Below are positions 55,556 to 64,000 of a stretch of DNA of 64,000 bases, one piece after another. Origin of the DNA: Scytonema hofmannii PCC 7110 (GTDB taxonomy: Bacteria; Cyanobacteriota; Cyanobacteriia; Cyanobacteriales; Nostocaceae). The translations under genes were made by a program, and so were the position numbers. The stretch's first letter is position 1; the number at the start of each line of letters is the position of its first letter. Location: positions 2,793,421 to 2,857,420 of the forward strand of contig NZ_KQ976354.1 in the NCBI RefSeq assembly GCF_000346485.2. Direction: 5' to 3'. The notes beneath the pieces were generated by a model, which saw only the letters and a list, made by a program, of their open reading frames with translations, was not told the origin of the DNA and made no database searches.

Positions 55556-57154
55556 ATGACCAAAGCACCTATTGCTCCCGTGGTGCTAGTCATTTTAGAC
55601 GGATGGGGCTATTCTGAGGAGACTCATGGAAATGCTATCGCCGTTGCTAAAACTCCGGTAATGGATAGCTTATGGGCGGCTTATCCTCACACCCTCATAC
55701 GAACATCAGGGAAAGCGGTGGGGTTACCAGAAGGTCAAATGGGCAACTCAGAAGTTGGTCATTTAAATCTGGGCGCAGGAAGAGTTGTACCCCAAGAGTT
55801 AGTACGCATCTCAGATGCTGTAGAAGACGGTTCCATCCTCAAAAACCCAGCACTTGTCAAAATCTGCCAGGAAGTGTCTAGTCGCCAAGGCAAGTTGCAT
55901 TTAATGGGTCTTTGTTCCGAGGGTGGAGTGCATTCGCACCTCAGTCATCTATTCGGATTAATTGACTTAGCCAAATTACACTTAATTTCAGAAGTTTGCA
56001 TACACGCTATCACCGACGGTCGCGATACTACCCCAACTGACGGGGTAAAAGCATTAGCACAAATTCAAGACTATATTGACCGTATAGGTGTTGGGCGCAT
56101 AGTGACGATTAGTGGTCGCTACTACGCCATGGATCGCGATCGCCGTTGGGATCGCGTCAAACGTGCTTACGATGTGATGACACAGACAGAACCAGGTGAT
56201 GGTCGCAAACCTGTGGAAGTTCTACAGGATTCCTATGCAGAGGGTGTCACTGACGAATTCGTCGTTCCAGTGAGAATAGCACCTGGAGCCATCGAGCCAG
56301 AAGATGGAGTTATTTTCTTTAACTTCCGTCCCGATCGCGCCAGACAACTCACCCAAGCGTTTGTCAGTCCAGAATTCGACGGTTTTGAAAGACAGCACAT
56401 AAAGCCACTGTCTTTTGTTACCTTTACACAGTACGAGCCAGAATTAGCAGTTGGGGTTGCCTTCGAGCCTCAAAATTTAAGCAATATTCTGGGTGAAGTT
56501 ATTGCTCAGAACGGTCTAAAGCAGTTCCGAACTGCAGAAACCGAAAAATATGCCCACGTTACCTACTTCTTCAACGGTGGTTTAGAAGAACCATTTGAGG
56601 GAGAAGAGCGGGAACTGGTGAGCAGTCCAATGGTCGCGACTTATGATTCCACCCCAGCAATGTCAGCGCAAGCAGTCACAGATGTGGCGAAAGCAGCCAT
56701 TGAAAAGCGCATTTATTCTCTAGTTGTCATCAACTATGCCAATCCAGACATGGTGGGACACACTGGAAAAATCGATGCTACAGTCACAGCACTGGAGACT
56801 GTTGACAATTGTTTGGGTCATCTACTTGCAAGTATTAGCAAAGTAGGTGGTACAGCAATTATTACCGCCGACCATGGGAACGCCGAGCACATGATAGATA
56901 GTGATGGTAATCCCTGGACAGCTCATACCACCAACCCCGTTCCTCTGATTTTGGTGGAAGGAGAAAAAGCAAAAATTCCGGGACATGGCACAAATGTTAT
57001 CCTGAGAAGCGATGGCAAACTAGCAGATATTGCTCCTACAATTCTGGAAATTTTGCAATTGCCTCAACCACCCGAAATGACAGGACAATCTTTAGTACAA
57101 CCAACAGGGTACGACCTGCAAGCTTCTCGCACTCCCGTACAACTAGGGCTGTAA
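55556..57154 (+). CDS. gpmI: 2,3-bisphosphoglycerate-independent phosphoglycerate mutase
   Basis: GpmI interconverts 3- and 2-phosphoglycerate in glycolysis using two Mn ions. The 532-aa cytoplasmic protein has VLVILDGWGYSEE (metal Asp), the active-site Ser in GNSEVGHLNLGAGR, GLCSEGGVHSHLSHL, HAITDGRDTTP, NFRPDRARQLTQ and the late metal sites NPDMVGHTG and ITADHGNAEHM. Length is normal. The start is the ATG giving MTKAPIAPVVLV; a more upstream ATG at 55502 has no support. secG follows on the same strand after 194 bp, an arrangement common in cyanobacteria. Confidence 0.95.
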   Translation: MTKAPIAPVVLVILDGWGYSEETHGNAIAVAKTPVMDSLWAAYPHTLIRTSGKAVGLPEGQMGNSEVGHLNLGAGRVVPQELVRISDAVEDGSILKNPALVKICQEVSSRQGKLHLMGLCSEGGVHSHLSHLFGLIDLAKLHLISEVCIHAITDGRDTTPTDGVKALAQIQDYIDRIGVGRIVTISGRYYAMDRDRRWDRVKRAYDVMTQTEPGDGRKPVEVLQDSYAEGVTDEFVVPVRIAPGAIEPEDGVIFFNFRPDRARQLTQAFVSPEFDGFERQHIKPLSFVTFTQYEPELAVGVAFEPQNLSNILGEVIAQNGLKQFRTAETEKYAHVTYFFNGGLEEPFEGEERELVSSPMVATYDSTPAMSAQAVTDVAKAAIEKRIYSLVVINYANPDMVGHTGKIDATVTALETVDNCLGHLLASISKVGGTAIITADHGNAEHMIDSDGNPWTAHTTNPVPLILVEGEKAKIPGHGTNVILRSDGKLADIAPTILEILQLPQPPEMTGQSLVQPTGYDLQASRTPVQLGL

Positions 57155-57171
57155 CAAAGAATATTCAACTA

Positions 57172-57192
57172 CCCCACCCTTCTAAGGTGGGG
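57172..57192. terminator. Hairpin between gpmI and secG
   Basis: CCCCACC and GGTGGGG flank seven bases, 17 bp after the gpmI stop. Placement fits a terminator, but no T-run follows. AT-rich direct repeats (ATTCATAATTCATACTTC, twice) fill the rest of the gap. Confidence 0.45.
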
Positions 57193-57348
57193 ATTGTCCG
57201 GTATCCTACGGTGTTCAGATGAATGATGAATGATGATACGGGAGTTACTAGAATTCAGGATTCATTATTTATACATCTCGATTCATAATTCATACTTCAT
57301 AATTTATAATTTGTATATCCCAATTCATAATTCATACTTCATAATTTT

Positions 57349-57582
57349 ATGACCATCACTAGCGTTGTACAGGGCATTTGGGCGTTTTCTGCACTTGGAA
57401 TGATCGTTTTAGTTTTACTGCACAGCCCTAAAGGAGATGGGATAGCCGCGATTGGGGGACAAGCTCAATTATTTAGCAGCACCAAGAGTGCGGAAAATAC
57501 ATTGAACCGCGTTACTTGGGCGCTTACAGTCATTTTTCTGGGTTTAACAGTAGTTTTAAGTGCAGGTTGGTTGCCGAAATAA
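57349..57582 (+). CDS. secG: Protein translocase subunit SecG
   Basis: A 77-aa protein with two membrane helices (about 6-24 and 56-75) and the conserved cytoplasmic loop LLHSPKGDGIAAIGGQAQLF followed by STKSAENTLNRVTW. It belongs to the SecYEG channel, aiding SecA-driven export. Length and loop are typical. The stop is followed immediately by TGACCAG heptamers. Confidence 0.95.
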   Translation: MTITSVVQGIWAFSALGMIVLVLLHSPKGDGIAAIGGQAQLFSSTKSAENTLNRVTWALTVIFLGLTVVLSAGWLPK

Positions 57583-57765
57583 ACAGTGACCAGTGACCAG
57601 TGAACAGTGACCAAAAAATTAAGGTTATATATTGCGAGCTTTGTAAGAAACTCAGTTTTTGACGTTGGTGCAAAGGAATTTCCAAGAAATAAATTATCCA
57701 TCTTGTGGGGCGGGTGTCCTCGCCCGCCTGTTCTGTATCAAGGGCTAGAAGCCCGTACCACAAGA

Positions 57766-58611
57766 ATGAAACTAGGCATTTTTAGGAAAATAAATAGAAA
57801 AATCTTTATTTGGCAGCGCTTAATTGCCTCTTTAGTCATGGCGATTGTTACAGCACTGCTTATTATTTTGACTAACCTCTCAATTCTGGCTGATTATAAA
57901 ATTCCATCCCCTCAACTCTCCCACTCCCTCACTCCCCCACTCCCTCACTCCTCCACTCCCTCACTCCCTCCCTCCCTCACTCCCTCCAAACCCCATCCTC
58001 TACCACCAACACTGGCACAATGGCAAGATTCCACAAACAGTGGAGATTATTTTGCACAAGTTGCACCAGTTGAAGAAGGTTATTTAGTTTGGTCGCAATT
58101 TCCCGTTCGAGTTTATGTGGAACTGCCAAGGGCAATAAATAGCCAGCAAGCAGAGGCGTGGGTTAATTCTGTTGTACAAGCAGTGCAGGAATGGAACGCG
58201 TATTTGCCTCTGAAAGTTATTGAAAAACCAGAGGAAGCTGATATTACTATTGTGCGAAAAGCCCCTCCACTTCAAACTTCTCTTGGTAGCAAAATTAAGC
58301 GTGCGCGTTCTGCCCAAACTACCTACAAGTTATACGTAAGCAAAAATAATCTTTTGTCTCATCGCTTCACGATTTTGCTAAGCCCGAGCCAAACGGGTCA
58401 GTATGTTTTGGCAGCAGCTCGACATGAACTCGGTCACGCTTTAGGCATTTGGGGGCATAGTCCGCAACAAACTGATGCCTTGTACTTTTCCCAAGTTCGC
58501 AATCCACCACCAATTTCTTCGCGAGATGTGAACACTTTGAAGCGGGTTTACGAACAGCCAACTACTTTGGGATGGTTGGTAAATGTAGCAAACCCTAGTC
58601 CGCCACTTTGA
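57766..58611 (+). CDS. Matrixin-like zinc metalloprotease, membrane-anchored
   Basis: The 281-aa protein starts MKLGIFRKINRKIFIWQ, with one membrane segment (about 18-45). A Pro/Ser/Thr/His-rich linker (about 48-85) is encoded by CCCTCACTCCCTC-type repeats, then the catalytic domain. The zinc site is AARHELGHALGIWGHSP, giving HExxHxxGxxH; the substrate groove strand is LWSQFPVRVYVEL. It belongs to peptidase family M10A-like cyanobacterial proteins. It is presumably periplasmic; substrates are unknown. The frame extends upstream to 57607 through the dispersed GGGTGTCCTCGCCC repeat, which is not part of the gene. Confidence 0.85.
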   Translation: MKLGIFRKINRKIFIWQRLIASLVMAIVTALLIILTNLSILADYKIPSPQLSHSLTPPLPHSSTPSLPPSLTPSKPHPLPPTLAQWQDSTNSGDYFAQVAPVEEGYLVWSQFPVRVYVELPRAINSQQAEAWVNSVVQAVQEWNAYLPLKVIEKPEEADITIVRKAPPLQTSLGSKIKRARSAQTTYKLYVSKNNLLSHRFTILLSPSQTGQYVLAAARHELGHALGIWGHSPQQTDALYFSQVRNPPPISSRDVNTLKRVYEQPTTLGWLVNVANPSPPL

Positions 58612-58627
58612 TTGCGAAAGGCAGCCA

Positions 58628-58658
58628 GATCCCCGACTTCTTCAAGAAGTCAGGGATC
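58628..58658. terminator. Hairpin after the matrixin gene
   Basis: GATCCCCGACTTCTT and AAGAAGTCAGGGATC form 15-bp arms with one mismatch around a single base. It lies 16 bp after the stop and belongs to the same family as 4328-4370. It also precedes the end of the convergent TPR pseudogene. Confidence 0.55.
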
Positions 58659-58672
58659 TAAATCTGTCGTTA

Positions 58673-59005
58673 TCACTGCAAAAGTGCTTGAAACCGCTTA
58701 TTTTTTCGCAAACTATCTAAATCTTTATGCTTGCCCCATTCAGCCAATATTAAGCTACGATTGTTTAAGACACGGCGATCTCTAGGGCTGAGAGCAAGAG
58801 CACGGTTAAAACTCTCCAGGGACTCTGCGTAGCGCTTCAAATGTCCTAGAGCCAATCAATGACAGCACCAGGCATCACTATAGGTGGGATCGAGCTTCAA
58901 AGCTTTTTCCAAGGAAGCGATCGCCATAGTATACTTCCTTGCCTCAAAAAGCTGAAAACCTTCATCAAACAAAGTTTTAGCTTGTGCTTCCGGGTGTTCT
59001 TGCAT
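58673..59005 (-). pseudogene. TPR protein with an in-frame stop
   Basis: From ATG 59005 the frame reads MQEHPEAQAKTLFDEGFQLF, a first TPR (YTMAIASLEKALKLDPTYSD), then DAWCCH and a TGA at 58856-58858. The same frame continues at once with LALGHLKRYAESLESFNRAL and a second TPR end, to a stop at 58673. A CGA-to-TGA change explains the break. The intact protein would be about 110 aa with two to three TPR units, for protein binding. The break may be a sequencing error, but nothing suggests selenocysteine. Confidence 0.75.
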
Positions 59006-59241
59006 TTTGCTTGCAAAACTAAGATGAAAAATAGGATAACACGGTCAGTCATTCTCATTTATTCTAGAAAAAATTCTCTGAAAGGTACTCAAAGATGGCG
59101 AATATTCTAGTGCAAAAAGTCATGTTCAATGCAATTTCTTTCTCCAGATGTACGTTCCCCAATGCAATGCTTAACTCTTGACAGAGAAATTGCTTTTCTC
59201 CCTCAGCTAGAACGGATAACTAAATGTAGTGAGGATGAATA

Positions 59242-59406
59242 ATGATTTATTTGGGATATGCGACTTTTTTTCTGATGCTACTGCTAGCGTTGTGTGGGGC
59301 AATGATTCAAATGAGTACTGCTCTAGATGAAGCTGACATTCAGGGCTTTTCTGTTTGGACAAGTATTGCGTGTGTCATTGCCGGGTTACCAATAATGCTA
59401 TGGTAG
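59242..59406 (+). CDS. Small two-helix membrane protein, 54 aa
   Basis: MIYLGYATFFLMLLLALCGA starts a first helix (to about 22), then a polar loop (MSTALDEADIQGFS) and a second helix (TSIACVIAGLPIMLW) end it. GAGG lies seven to ten bases upstream of the ATG. No family is recognised. The hydrophobic-polar pattern and ribosome site support a real gene. Confidence 0.5.
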   Translation: MIYLGYATFFLMLLLALCGAMIQMSTALDEADIQGFSVWTSIACVIAGLPIMLW

Positions 59407-59792
59407 TTTACTTCCAAGCAAATTGCTTGCGGTTCGGCTTTGCTCGAGTTAGCAGTTGCTGGCGAACCGCTTCTTGAAAGTTAGAGTTGCCCAATGATCG
59501 CTTCACTGCGTGGGTAGTTCAACTCAGCCACTCGCGCTTACCTCAGTGCATAGTACGTAATTGTAAAACATTTTCCCATTTTATACTTATTTCATTGTAC
59601 AAGCGGCGATCCCGTGACTCCTCTACCTGGGCATTGTTCAATTCCGCTTCCAGACGAGCGATCGCAGCTTGTTGAGCTTGTCAATCTCCCTGTTAGGCAG
59701 AGAGTGTCAAATTCTGAACAGATGTAGCAGATCGGCATCGGTAAAACGCTCTAATAACCGATCCGCCACATCCTTTATATTATGAGTGACTG
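59407..59792. other. Degraded coding remnant
   Basis: On the minus strand short frames read HNIKDVADRLLERFTDADLL with a stop, and then, in another frame, QQAAIARLEAELNNAQVEE, a coiled-coil-like stretch. Both look like former coding DNA broken by frameshifts. The parent family is not identified. No intact gene is seen. Confidence 0.35.
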
Positions 59793-60941
59793 TTAAGCAC
59801 CGCGACTGAACTGAAAGCTGCTCTGCTTTAGAACTTCAGTATAAAGTTCTACCAATTTGGCAACATTTTTATTGAGAGTATAGCCATCTAACACTCTTTG
59901 TCTGGCTTTTTGCCCTAACAAAGTTGTTAATTCTGGATGGTCTTGGAACAGTGGCAGAAGTGTTCTTAATTGGGAACGTACTGTTTTAGGATTGAGAATA
60001 ACTCCTGCTCCTTTATCTAGGACTTCTCCATCAGCACCTACATCCGTTGCTATACAAGCAATTCCACAAGACATTGCCTCTAGCAGTGATAGGGATAAAC
60101 CTTCTACAAGTGATGGTAAAATAAAGACATCGCCACCTCGTAAAATTTCGATGCGCCGTTGTTCATCTGCTACAAATCCCAACCAAATGATGTTGTATTC
60201 TTCACCGTAAAATGTTTCTAGTGATGGCTTTAATGGACCATCACCAACCACAAGTAACTTGCTCTTTGGACCCATATCCGCCTGCTTCCATGCTCGCAGC
60301 AAAGCTTCAACATTCTTCTCTGGGGCTATGCGACCTTGATAGACAAACAGACGGTTGGCTCGAAACTCAGCTTTGATGTGAGAAAGTCCGGGAGAATACT
60401 TAACAACATCTACACCATTGGGAATCACAGCGATATTCTCTTCTGGGACTCCCAAACGTGCTAACAAATCTCGCTGAATCTGGGAAAACACTATCGTGCG
60501 ATCGTAGTTGCCCAGAAAAGGTGCGTAGAGTTGATAAGCTAAAAGTTGTGTTCCCGATACAAGTTTTGCTCCTTTACCTGCAAAGGGGGTGTGAAAAGTA
60601 GCAATTAAGGGCAAGTTCAGTTTTTCACAAATTTCCGGTAGAACAAAGTCAAGGGGAGACAGAGTCAGCGATGCATGAACTATATCTGGTTTGATGCGTC
60701 GCAACGACTCAGTTAAAACCTTAGTCGCGTTCAAAGTCGGAATTGTGTAAACCTGGGACTTGTAAATGAAGGGCAGAGTTACTTCTTGGCAATTAGGCCA
60801 ATTGTCCGAATCTGATTCTTCTTGAGCAAAATGAAGAAAGCTAACTTGATGTCCCCCGTCTAGCAATGCGTTTGTAATTTCTCTGCTATAGGTGACATTA
60901 CCGCAAAAGGGAGATTTTTTTCCAATCCAGGCTATACGCAT
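59793..60941 (-). CDS. Glycosyltransferase family 4
   Basis: A 382-aa GT-B glycosyltransferase. The N-terminal acceptor domain starts MRIAWIGKKSPFCGNVTYSR with DIVHASLTLSPLDF; the C-terminal donor domain has FVYQGRIAPEKNVEALLRAW (about 199-218), LLVVGDGPLKPSLE, and PSLVEGLSLSLLEAMSCGI with the conserved EGLSxxLLEAM (about 278-291). It uses a nucleotide-activated sugar to extend a glycan or glycolipid; substrate unknown. No other glycan genes adjoin it. Soluble or peripherally membrane-bound. Confidence 0.88.
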   Translation of the reverse strand: MRIAWIGKKSPFCGNVTYSREITNALLDGGHQVSFLHFAQEESDSDNWPNCQEVTLPFIYKSQVYTIPTLNATKVLTESLRRIKPDIVHASLTLSPLDFVLPEICEKLNLPLIATFHTPFAGKGAKLVSGTQLLAYQLYAPFLGNYDRTIVFSQIQRDLLARLGVPEENIAVIPNGVDVVKYSPGLSHIKAEFRANRLFVYQGRIAPEKNVEALLRAWKQADMGPKSKLLVVGDGPLKPSLETFYGEEYNIIWLGFVADEQRRIEILRGGDVFILPSLVEGLSLSLLEAMSCGIACIATDVGADGEVLDKGAGVILNPKTVRSQLRTLLPLFQDHPELTTLLGQKARQRVLDGYTLNKNVAKLVELYTEVLKQSSFQFSRGA

Positions 60942-61464
60942 TCTTTGTTAGCTATCAGGAAAGCGAAATTAATTATATTAACTTTTTGTCTTTTTTGATC
61001 GGTTCTTTTTGAGATTTTACTTGTTGGATATTGAACCATCATAAATAATTCAAAAATAACTGCCTTTACAGAAAAACTAATATCTTTCCGAACAGTCAAT
61101 TTTTGACTTCACTTATTCTCTCAATATTATTAATTCCACAAGATATTTCCCAGATACTAGCGATCGTGTCCAGCAGCAGTTTTTGTCGATTCTCAACAAG
61201 TATGAGAGAACCGCACTGGTCACTGGTCACTGGTCACTGGTCACTGGTACAACAAGTATGAGAGAACTCTTCAATGTGGTAAGTTTACCATGAAAAGAGA
61301 AGCTTTCAGTCAACAAGCAAGCAATAACATCTGAATATTGACTCAAATAATCATTCAAAGATCAAGAATTCTAAGAAATAGTGGCTGGGGATTGGGGACT
61401 GGGGAATCAATCGCCAATCGCCTGCTTCGCCAAGCGCTTTTTCATCCTTTCTGATACAAGCAGT
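60942..61464. other. Gene-free region with heptamer repeats
   Basis: No coding sequence. It carries a CACTGGT array (about 61215-61249) and a short GAGAGAACCGC/GAGAGAACTC duplication on either side of it, plus a GGGGACTGGGG-type repeat at 61385. Upstream of the glycosyltransferase it must include that gene's promoter. Confidence 0.55.
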
Positions 61465-63111
61465 TCATGGCGATAACTTTGAGGAGTTATACCAGGTTAA
61501 TATACCACCTGAAAAGACGATCGCAGCTAATCCCAAAAAGACTGCCTGCAATCCAATAAAGGTTTCTGCCAAACCTGTCAATGCTAGGGGTAGGGTAAGA
61601 GCAATGTTAATAACGTTGTTTTGCAAACCAAAAACTTTGCCACGCATTTCTGCTGGGGTTTCTGTTTGGATAGCAGTCTGCATGGGAATACCTATCAATG
61701 CGCCAAAAGCACCGACTAGCGTTACCAAAGCCAGAACAACCCAAAGCTCTTTCGTGAAGATCGATAGACCGATGAGAGATGCTCCCATACCCAAACAACC
61801 AAATAAACTGAGTTGAGTGTATGAGAAGCGCTGACAGAACAATCCTAAAATTGTTGCGCCTAAGGCTATGCCAACTCCACCAGCTGCAAGCAAAAAGCCG
61901 AATTGAGATGCTTTCAAATGAGGAATTAATTCTGCCATCCGAACTGCAAGAACGGTTAAAGCAGCAAAGACGGAGAATAATATTATAAGTTGAAGTAGGG
62001 CATTACGAAGACGAGAATTTTCTCCCAAATACCGAAAACCATCCCGCAAGTCAGCTAAAACATGAGGTGGTTCTTCGTCAGGTTGGTGAGGTTTTTCATG
62101 AGTTACAAGGAGTAACAAAATAATTCCTGCGATCGCATAGCTACCACCAACCACTATTTCTTTCCCCAACCCATGACTACCACCGAGTAGCAACCAAATT
62201 CGATCTGCCACAGCTAACAAAGGTTCCCCTACCGCAAACCCAACTATCACCGATGCCATCATTGTTGTGGTGTAAAGTGAGTTGGCAGAAAGTAAATGTT
62301 GCTCTTGTACTACCAAAGGAATTGCCGCTTGCTCTGCTGGTGCAAAAAATTGTGTCAGCGTGGACACCAAAAAAGTGACTGCCAAAATAATGACAAACCC
62401 TACTGGCAAAACTCCCAGAAATGGTTGCCAATCTTGAGTGAGCCACAAAAGTGGCGGAATGATCAAAACCAGTATGCCTCGCCAAACATTTGTTGATACC
62501 AAAACTGCCTTTTTTGACCAGCGATCGACAAATACACCTGCAAGAGAACCAAATAGCACAGCAGGAATGGTAAAAGCCATCATCAGCGCTGAAACCCAAC
62601 CACTGATAGTCTGATCGCTTGCTTGGAATTGAGTACTAATGATGGCAATCATCAGTACCAAATAAACCTTATCTGCCAGTTGACAAAAAACTTGTCCACC
62701 CCAAAGAGCAAGAAAGTTGGGATTTCTCAATACTGGAAAAAATCCCCCGTCTTGTTTATCGTCTGATGCTATCTTGCCATTAGAATCAGATGCATCTATA
62801 TTATTGTTATTTCTTGCTGGGGCACGTCCGGAACCGTTGCCATTGCCATTCTCATCACTATAAGTAGGTTGAGATTCCGATTTTTTTTCACAGTCATTTG
62901 TAAAATTGGTTTTGAGTACTTCCGATGTTCCTTCTCTATATTTGCCAGAAAGGTCGTTTGCTGACTTTTCTTGGAGGTAAACCTGATTAGAAACAGGTTT
63001 AGTCACACTAGTGTGATTTGTCACTTGGTGTACCGAAGCCCTACTTTGTTTCTTGACATGGCTTGGTGGCATTGGCTGGATTTTTGTATCCAAATCAGAC
63101 GGTTGCATCAT
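61465..63111 (-). CDS. MFS transporter with long N-terminal extension
   Basis: A 548-aa member of the major facilitator superfamily (MFS_3/EntS-like). The first 130 or so residues are polar and Asn/Ser-rich, with no function assigned. Membrane helices then begin near [19 protein letters not shown]. The MFS signature loop is [19 protein letters not shown]. The later helices include [21 protein letters not shown]. The substrate is unknown; efflux is typical for the group. The start is the first of two adjacent ATGs (63111, 63108), overlapping the end of recO by up to 17 bases, which implies co-translation. Confidence 0.85.
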   Translation of the reverse strand: MMQPSDLDTKIQPMPPSHVKKQSRASVHQVTNHTSVTKPVSNQVYLQEKSANDLSGKYREGTSEVLKTNFTNDCEKKSESQPTYSDENGNGNGSGRAPARNNNNIDASDSNGKIASDDKQDGGFFPVLRNPNFLALWGGQVFCQLADKVYLVLMIAIISTQFQASDQTISGWVSALMMAFTIPAVLFGSLAGVFVDRWSKKAVLVSTNVWRGILVLIIPPLLWLTQDWQPFLGVLPVGFVIILAVTFLVSTLTQFFAPAEQAAIPLVVQEQHLLSANSLYTTTMMASVIVGFAVGEPLLAVADRIWLLLGGSHGLGKEIVVGGSYAIAGIILLLLVTHEKPHQPDEEPPHVLADLRDGFRYLGENSRLRNALLQLIILFSVFAALTVLAVRMAELIPHLKASQFGFLLAAGGVGIALGATILGLFCQRFSYTQLSLFGCLGMGASLIGLSIFTKELWVVLALVTLVGAFGALIGIPMQTAIQTETPAEMRGKVFGLQNNVINIALTLPLALTGLAETFIGLQAVFLGLAAIVFSGGILTWYNSSKLSP

Positions 63112-64000
63112 GGTGGGTAGCAAAATAAGAATCAATTAAAGCAGCAGAGCGAATAGGACGACCAAGGTGGTATTGAGCGTATTGGCGCAAAATTTGCTCA
63201 ACAGAAAACCAGCCATAGTTTTTAGCTATATCTTGCATTATCTCTGGTTGTGATAACTGTTGGAGTATTGAAAGTTCTGTAGCATCCAACCGACTGGAAA
63301 TAACTGGTAATTCTTGCCGATGAACAACGGTTTTGTAACTGGAAGTATTTTCTTTGACAGAAGGTGGAGATTGGGAACTGGCGATCAAGGAGGATATCCC
63401 CCTCTCTCCCCCTCTCCCCCTCTCCCCCTCTTCCTTCAAGCGTTTCCATGTTGTTAGGCAAACTGTTCCACCAGTTGGAATGCTAAATCCTACCTGCCAA
63501 TCAGGGTTTGTAAAATCTGGAGTCAGGATGCTTCCTGTTAGACAGCAGGCTTGTACCTGTGGAGTGAGTCCTGCTATGGCTAAAAGGTGAAATAATCCAT
63601 GTGCCAAATATGCTATGACAGCAGATGGCTCATGGCTTGGTAATTCTTCTATGCGGCTGAGGTGTTCGTTAAGTAACTCGTACAGTTCTTCTTGAGGTTG
63701 CTCGCTTAACGCTTGACACAGTACGACTTCTGCTAAATACTGACTGGCTGCAAGTTTTCCCAAATTTGTTGCGAGTCCTGGGTAAGTTTTTACAGTTTGG
63801 GCCTGGGTAATTTTGTCAAGCGATCGCCCCTTAGCAATCAATAACTCATTCACCACAAACATTCCACTTCTACCACCCAAACTAGAGTTATGCTTGCGAG
63901 ATCCAGGGGCAACAGCGCGAATCAGACCAAATTCTCGTGTCAAAATTGTCACTAGCCTATCTGATTCTCCTATCGCTTGGGTTTTCAAATTAATTCCAGT
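63095..64000 (-). CDS. recO: DNA repair protein RecO, 5' end beyond window
   Basis: RecO helps RecFOR load RecA on gapped DNA and anneals strands. The frame is open to the window edge, reading [20 protein letters not shown], as expected inside the RecO N-terminal OB fold, so the true start is outside. Blocks: [20 protein letters not shown], the [20 protein letters not shown] stretch, and the C-terminal helical/zinc-type region ([20 protein letters not shown]). About 25 residues of Arg/Gly/Glu/Ser-rich low complexity ([12 protein letters not shown]) from a CCCTCTCCCC tract interrupt the protein near residue 188. The MFS gene follows, overlapping. Confidence 0.9.
   Translation of the reverse strand, partial: TGINLKTQAIGESDRLVTILTREFGLIRAVAPGSRKHNSSLGGRSGMFVVNELLIAKGRSLDKITQAQTVKTYPGLATNLGKLAASQYLAEVVLCQALSEQPQEELYELLNEHLSRIEELPSHEPSAVIAYLAHGLFHLLAIAGLTPQVQACCLTGSILTPDFTNPDWQVGFSIPTGGTVCLTTWKRLKEEGERGRGGERGISSLIASSQSPPSVKENTSSYKTVVHRQELPVISSRLDATELSILQQLSQPEIMQDIAKNYGWFSVEQILRQYAQYHLGRPIRSAALIDSYFATHHDATV

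Noticed and set aside
57607-57765. N-terminal extension of the matrixin-like protein
   Set aside because: The extension crosses a dispersed GGGTGTCCTCGCCC repeat; the ATG at 57766 begins the membrane anchor.
58856-58858. TGA read as selenocysteine in the TPR gene
   Set aside because: No SECIS-like hairpin or selenoprotein family; a simple nonsense change is more likely.

Overview
The window is a chromosomal segment of a filamentous, heterocyst-type cyanobacterium (order Nostocales). This rests on the many GCGATCGC (HIP1) octamers, cyanobacterial gene families (BciB-type 8-vinyl reductase, a likely Psb35, DesC/DesA/DesB desaturases, a GH100 invertase, a NarM-like protein), and heptameric tandem repeats (TGACCAG, TTGGATT and GGGAGTA types) between genes. 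The organism assignment is inferred from this content; I cannot name a species. No rRNA, tRNA, prophage or CRISPR array was seen.

Layout. 1-10 kb: a SnoaL-like protein, a Ser/Thr kinase remnant cut at a heptamer repeat, a nitrate-reductase-associated protein with a molybdate-binding-type (Mop/TOBE) protein, NUDIX hydrolase, FolK, a class A penicillin-binding protein with an Arg-rich tail, an FkbM methyltransferase, and a VapBC-type toxin-antitoxin pair beside a MITE. 10-18 kb: likely Psb35, TerB-like protein, RsmB, GH100 invertase, a 1.8 kb gene-free gap, and two proteins of unknown function. 18-29 kb: a large haemagglutinin-type exoprotein, Rieske protein, BciB, a PhoX-type phosphatase, an ABC exporter and a TAXI-type binding protein. 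29.9-31 kb: an array of fourteen 72-bp units between two convergent genes, closed by 29-bp perfect inverted arms that also encode both protein C-termini. 31-36 kb: a PLP lyase and three desaturases in order C-A-B. 36-43 kb: ProA-like dehydrogenase, a zinc-ribbon membrane protein, an IS4 element apparently nested in a second inverted-repeat element that truncates an R3H/ATPase gene, and an Uma2 gene split by a 425-nt insertion that looks like an orphan IscB-type omega RNA (HEARO) element; then MtnA. 43-51 kb: exported and membrane proteins, an RDD-HEAT-pentapeptide fusion, a single-chain restriction-modification enzyme and an intact Uma2. 51-64 kb: a REC-PAS-GAF-GGDEF regulator, an ABC-F ATPase, GpmI, SecG, a matrixin-like protease, a TPR pseudogene, a glycosyltransferase, an MFS transporter and the 5'-incomplete recO.

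How the genes fit together. Most are housekeeping or photosynthetic genes in short units of one or two (rarely three) genes. Likely functional groups are the three desaturases (stepwise membrane-lipid desaturation), NarM-like plus Mop (nitrate/molybdenum), gpmI-secG (adjacent, same strand), and recO-MFS (overlapping). The strongest candidates for new biology are the omega-RNA-like insertion at 41038-41462 and the 72-bp array at 29872-30972. A second theme is repeat DNA shaping genes: heptamer repeats inside rsmB, low-complexity inserts in recO and the matrixin gene, and a kinase cut exactly at a repeat.
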